DNA from: Corallium rubrum
Lineage: Eukaryota; Cnidaria; Anthozoa; Scleralcyonacea; Coralliidae
DNA: 64,000 nt
Direction of reading: 5' to 3'
Assembly (NCBI GenBank): GCA_964035015.1
Contig: OZ035998.1
Location: forward strand, 14,986,958-15,050,957
In this document: positions 35,701 through 64,000 of the stretch, one piece after another
Position numbering within the stretch: the first letter of the stretch is position 1
How the letters are laid out: every line of letters starts with the position of its first letter
The notes under the pieces: generated by a model
Told to the model about the DNA's origin: nothing
What the model saw: the letters and a program-made list of their open reading frames with translations, nothing else
Database searches by the model: none
Position numbers and translations under genes: made by a program

Positions 35701-37906
35701 CTGAACTTGTGCGGTGCCGCTTTGTCGCTTGTCGAAAAACAACTCACTAAAAGGCCACTTAATGGCTTCCATTGATTAATTGTTGAATACAGAAGCCCGT
35801 GCTAACTAGTTACTACGCATTTAAGGCCGTCATACGGTTCGACTTCCCCCAAATCTCACCAAAAACGTTCAAATATTTTTTTGTTTCACTTTCTGTGCAA
35901 ATCAAGAAATGAACGCTTTTGTGTATAATATACAAATTAAGAGGGGAAAATAGTTGACCCCCCAAATTGTGTATCTGACCCCCCAAATTCACGCCTGAGC
36001 GTTCATGCTGACCCCCAACTTCCGAGCGTTATTTCGAGCGCTGAAACACTCCTAGCACAGTGCTGTGATTGAGTAGCTGGGTTTGAGGAATTTACTGCAA
36101 ATATTAGCAAGAACTTTACCCTATTCCTGCCTGAGCTTACTCATCAAAGAGAGAGTGCCCAGACATTCTATTGTACTAGTACGGTATATAGGTAAACTTT
36201 ATTTTACAAAAATAACACAGTGCTCTTAATAAGCAAAATGATGGCGTGTGGAAAATTGCACGCTTAAAACACCCTGGGCGTGCAGTGCTTTTTCGCATAA
36301 CTAATGAAGTGTCCCGTTACTAACTTGGAAATTTTTACAGATCAAATGCACTATTAATACTTTTAACAATATAAAAACTAAATGTCCTAAATGTCCATAT
36401 TGTCTCTTGAGAAAGAAAGCGGTATGTATGAAAACAATTGGACGATATAAATTTTTAACTAAACTTCCAGTACGGATATACAGTATAAACTAATCTATTA
36501 CAGAATAACAGAAAGGATTTCAGTAAAAAATAAACTATATAAATAGAGTTAAAAACACTGTCAGTCACTCGGTTTCTAAAGATGATTCACTGGTGCAGCT
36601 TTCGTCACTGTCCAACAACGAGTCTTCAACTTCTAGGTGTAGCACTTTTGTTGTTTGTTGAGGTTGGATAACTTCATCAAGCTTTCTCTTCTGCCGTTTT
36701 CGAAGATAGACTTTGAGCGCTCTTTCGACAATTTCTTCACGTTCAGCATCATTCTGTCTGCGTCTGACCACCCGGTTTGACAACAAAATTAAATTCTTAA
36801 CTTGAGCTTTGGCTTTTAGTGTTGTTTCGCGTGTACGCCCCGTAACATACAACAGTAAATAAATTGTAAACTTGATTGAAAAACTGGATTGAGATCTGCT
36901 AGCATGGATTGTAAAAAGACTGGTAAAAGGACTGGTCATGTGGGGTGTTTTGAGCCTTTTGATTGGTTAGTTAAATCGCATTCACTCAGTTTGCAAAATG
37001 GTTGGAACCTAGTTGCAAATTGTGATGTCACAAATGGCATGAGAATGCTTGTTTTACTGAGGTTTTGGAGTGAACTTTTCTTCAAATTCTTCATATTCTC
37101 ACATTCAGATGACTATGGGTGCTTTCCAATTGACAAGGTTGGAGTTAGGATAAGCATTAGGATTAGTTGTGAAAGTGAATTTAGTGCCCTCCCCTAGCTC
37201 TGTGCTGCCATTTGTCATTTTACTAATTTACTATAACTATTATGCACCTATCAATGTCAAGCCCCAGGGTGGTGGGGGAGGGCCCAGGGTGGGGGTCAAG
37301 CAACCCACAGGATAGACTGATCGACATATCCCAAGACAGGGAAATTTCACTTTCTTGACAAGCTCGAGGGACGGGATTTTTGACACGTAAAATGATCTTA
37401 ATATTATATTTTAGCACTTGATATTACCCAGGGAGGGGTATTTTGACCAACAAGACTGTTCTACTGCAGGGAAATTTGACGACTCCCCCCTCCAAAAAAA
37501 AATATCCCCGTGGGTCCCCCCCCCCTGGGGCTTAACATGAGAAGTTTAAATTTATTCAAATACATGGATCTCACTTTATTATCTCTAATGTTACTCTTCA
37601 CGGACATCAAAATTTATACAATAACATACCATTATTTGCTTTTTATTTTAACAAAAAAATATAATTTCTTGGACTTGGGCTATTAAATGGCTATCAAGTG
37701 ATCATTGATGATTGATCAAGTTGTCCTCATACTTTTGAAGATACAACAAGATAAGGCGAGAAAAAGAATAGAAGATGCTACCTCATTTCTACCTTATAAA
37801 CTTTATTTTAGCAATTACTTGCCTCATTTCGTCCTCTGGTCAAAGGTCTTTCTAAAATACTGGTTGTTTTCTTGCGAACAGCACCAGCAGCATCCAACTT
37901 GTCCAT
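29723..37906 (-). CDS. TRAPPC5: TRAPP complex subunit 5 (complete, seven exons, 193 aa)
   Basis: Minus-strand Bet3-family subunit (yeast Trs31 counterpart) of the TRAPP complexes, which activate Rab GTPases in ER-Golgi traffic. Exons in transcript order: 37906-37823, 35381-35293, 33815-33689, 31849-31792, 31646-31587, 30493-30429, 29821-29723. They total 582 nt with consistent phases. Diagnostic peptides, exon by exon: SILERPLTRGRNE; SSFALLFSEIVQYSQNRV; MGKNVGSRMLDVLVFREKGS; LFGKEADKLEQSNDDDKT; YIIEKEPLVNKFIS; LNCAYFIAGIVEAILFG; KVTAHWHKGTTFMIQFEESV. Length is close to the 188 residues of human TRAPPC5. Most exons are under 130 nt, so simple ORF searches miss the gene. The first intron has a GC donor (GAG then GCAAGT), the other introns GT. 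The ATG at 37906 faces RICTOR's start 188 bp away. Identification is firm; the start is supported by the conserved exon-1 peptide. Confidence 0.93.
30150..30288. repeat. Hairpin repeat in TRAPPC5 intron 6
   Basis: AAGATGTTTTGGTGTGTAGT and GTATATTTTTACTCG mirror on the right, with a CCCTGCGGGC loop. About 50-bp arms. Confidence 0.75.
30823..30978. mobile_element. TTAA fold-back MITE, near-identical second copy
   Basis: Matches 10401-10556 almost base for base except near the right end (CGTCTGGTGGAAATCC), so both are probably recent. In TRAPPC5 intron 5. Confidence 0.85.
31962..32022 (+). repeat. Hammerhead-like motif in TRAPPC5 intron 3
   Basis: AGCAAA (31962) pairs with TTTGCT (31987-31992), directly before CTGACGA. 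Then GGCCTG/CAGGTC form a second stem, followed by GAAA (32019). The cleavage UH is absent (GG). Confidence 0.4.
32273..33330 (+). repeat. CATGT pentamer-based satellite
   Basis: Units CATGT and TGTCATGTCATGTATCATG in higher-order blocks. A block at 32700-32830 recurs at about 33090-33220. TRAPPC5 intron 3. Confidence 0.95.
33877..34440. mobile_element. Inverted-repeat element, ~190-bp arms
   Basis: ACAGTTTTCAGTATACAGG, TTTTTGATTTGGTCCATTC and TGACGTCATTTAAGAAA mirror between the two halves. It starts 62 bp upstream (minus sense) of TRAPPC5 exon 3, in intron 2. Confidence 0.7.
35412..36043. mobile_element. Inverted-repeat element, CAGCGCTCGAAAT ends
   Basis: CAGCGCTCGAAAT at the left, ATTTCGAGCGCTG at the right, flanked by AAACAC on both sides. 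Runs of GGGTCA/GACCCCC inside. The ends look hAT-like, but the duplication is shorter than 8 bp. Confidence 0.65.
36565..36939 (-). CDS. Unrecognised ORF in TRAPPC5 intron 1
   Basis: A 124-residue frame on the TRAPPC5 strand. The C-terminal 90 residues look protein-like: basic helix (NRVVRRRQNDAEREEIVERA), KRQKRKLDE, then an acidic serine-rich tail ending in stop. The N-terminal part is AT-rich and may be intron. No family was recognised. It could be a nested gene exon, a transposon fragment or chance. Confidence 0.2.
   Translation of the reverse strand: MTSPFTSLFTIHASRSQSSFSIKFTIYLLLYVTGRTRETTLKAKAQVKNLILLSNRVVRRRQNDAEREEIVERALKVYLRKRQKRKLDEVIQPQQTTKVLHLEVEDSLLDSDESCTSESSLETE
37253..37537. 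mobile_element. Inverted-repeat element, CAAGCCCCAGGG ends
   Basis: GTCAAGCCCCAGGG at the left mirrors CCCTGGGGCTTAACAT at the right. G/C-run rich, in TRAPPC5 intron 1. Confidence 0.6.
37817..37822 (-). other. TRAPPC5: GC-type 5' splice site of TRAPPC5 intron 1
   Basis: Read on the minus strand, exon 1 ends GAG and is followed by GCAAGT, the classic strong-context GC donor. The reading frame needs the exon to end here: the next exon (35381-35293) continues the conserved Bet3-family peptide in phase 0 after an ATAG acceptor. Confidence 0.75.
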
Positions 37907-38094
37907 TTTAACTTTGTGAGCCACCGATAACCAGTGAACGCTGAACAGTGGTGTACCTTCAACGAAGTATGCGTGAACCGATATTGACAGAATGACAGCT
38001 CTGATAGGAAACATGGCGAAATATTGAGCGACAGACTGACAGAGCGAGATACAACCGAATATAAACATCAGCAGTTCTTTTTCATTCCACAACC
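37907..38094. promoter_or_regulatory. Putative bidirectional promoter between TRAPPC5 and RICTOR
   Basis: Only 188 bp separate the TRAPPC5 and RICTOR start codons, which point away from each other. No recognisable transposon lies between them, unlike nearly all other non-coding DNA here. An ATGGCG motif near 38012 resembles a YY1/initiator core. Transcription starts cannot be placed from sequence alone. Confidence 0.5.
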
Positions 38095-62952
<24,858 letters not shown>

Positions 62953-63644
62953 GTAGGTCTGTTTTACGCTCTTACCGTTGTTATGCACTGTTAACATTTA
63001 CTGAAGTAGGGCACCGAAGCTGGCATTAATTATTAAGTGCATTATGCAAGAAAATAACCGTGTTAGAAATTAGTTGTTTTTTTCTATTTTACCATTACCA
63101 AGAACTCAGCATTGCAATTTTTATATTATTTCAATGTCAAAATCCCATTTTTTTCACATAAAATGTTTTGTGACGCAGGTCTGAGCTTTAATTCATTGCA
63201 TAGTCTTGTGGTTTGTCTTGATTATTGAAAATTTCTGTACTTTGTAAGTTTATCTGCAGGCGTGGAGAAATCGTGTTTCCGAATAAATCCAGAAAATGTA
63301 TAATTTCCTAAAATCTGCCGTTCATCATAACAAGACGCCTGGTCAGGCGTTCACTCGGGCTACTGCAAACTCGCAGCTGCAATCACACCGCATGCAGTGC
63401 TTAAATCTATAAAAGTCTAAACATTATTTGTCACAGAAAATAGCCAAAGGGCAGTCTAATTCTCCGATAGAAAACACAATTCGCAATACACAAAACACGA
63501 TTGCCAGCATGTATTTAACATATTTCCACACAGCGTTCATAGGTCGAGTCCCTTCAGCGATTGTAAGCGTATACCTGTATAAGATCAAGATACCTGCCAG
63601 TGACATTACTGAACAATAACTGTCTGTGAACACACTGAACACGT

Positions 63645-64000
63645 CCAAGAAAGGATAGATAGATAGATACTTTATTAAAAATTACCTGGCAGCCAAGGGC
63701 TGAATTGCGTAATTTTAAATATAGTAACAATAAGATAAAATGTTCAATTAAGTATTTACAATAAAATTTAGTATACAATGACTGTGTAAGGAAACTTATA
63801 ATATAAAAAAAAAGAAGAAAAGGATAATACGTTAGGGATCTACAATACGTTAGAGGAAGGGGAGGGAATAATGGAAGACCGGTGAACAGTACTCTAGAAT
63901 TGATCTCACACAGGTGCAATAAAAATTCACGATATCTGAAACATGAACCTTAGCGCGTTTCAGTAAAACTAAAAAGTACGTACGTTTGTTTGCTTTCTTG
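63645..64000 (-). mobile_element. Probable 3' end of a retroelement, minus strand
   Basis: A GATA microsatellite (63655-63669) followed by CTTTATTAAAAATTACCTGG looks like a microsatellite-tailed LINE 3' end read backwards. No coding part is inside the window. Confidence 0.4.

Overview
This window is nuclear DNA of an animal. Genes are split into short exons with GT/AG junctions and long AT-rich introns, and the introns are packed with inverted-repeat transposons, fold-back elements, microsatellites and one long non-LTR retrotransposon. Repeat style, gene structure and protein similarity suggest a cnidarian, probably an anthozoan such as a stony coral. That assignment is inference; nothing in the window names the species.

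Four protein-coding genes were rebuilt by hand from exon phase and similarity to known families. (1) 1-8039 (+): the 3' part of a transmembrane prolyl 4-hydroxylase (P4HTM) gene, five exons, cut by the left edge. (2) 10978-27445 (+): a complete second P4HTM gene, ten exons, 448 residues, with two EF-hands and the full iron-binding set. The two are tandem paralogues with matching exon lengths. (3) 29723-37906 (-): a complete TRAPPC5 gene (TRAPP tethering complex subunit), seven exons, 193 residues, with a GC-AG first intron. (4) 38095-62952 (+): the first eleven coding exons of RICTOR (mTORC2 scaffold), continuing beyond the right edge. P4HTM-2 and TRAPPC5 are convergent. TRAPPC5 and RICTOR are divergent, with start codons 188 bp apart, so they probably share a promoter. 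I see no functional link among the four genes.

Mobile DNA. A CR1/L2-like LINE (coding part 46931-50408, 3' tail near 50640) lies in RICTOR intron 3. It has an apurinic-type endonuclease, a reverse transcriptase, and a 2A-type ribosome-skipping motif (DVELNPGP) behind a hydrophobic N-terminus. A 297-bp MITE with a 7-bp target duplication breaks its ORF, and removing the MITE plus one duplication restores the frame. A second copy of that MITE is in P4HTM-1 intron 4. A 989-bp hAT remnant with an 8-bp duplication carries a stand-alone hAT dimerisation-domain ORF. A Tc1/mariner element has been turned into a head-to-head fold-back. Many other MITE families occur, several flanked by TTAA.

Tandem repeats. 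Pentanucleotide arrays (CAGTG, GTGGT/GTAGT, CCACA, CATGT, CTCAT/CTCAC/CTCGT) occur at several loci. RICTOR introns also hold a 1.4-kb trinucleotide array, a CAGA-CAGG-CAGA tetranucleotide block and a GA-rich array. Long open frames through these arrays are artefacts.
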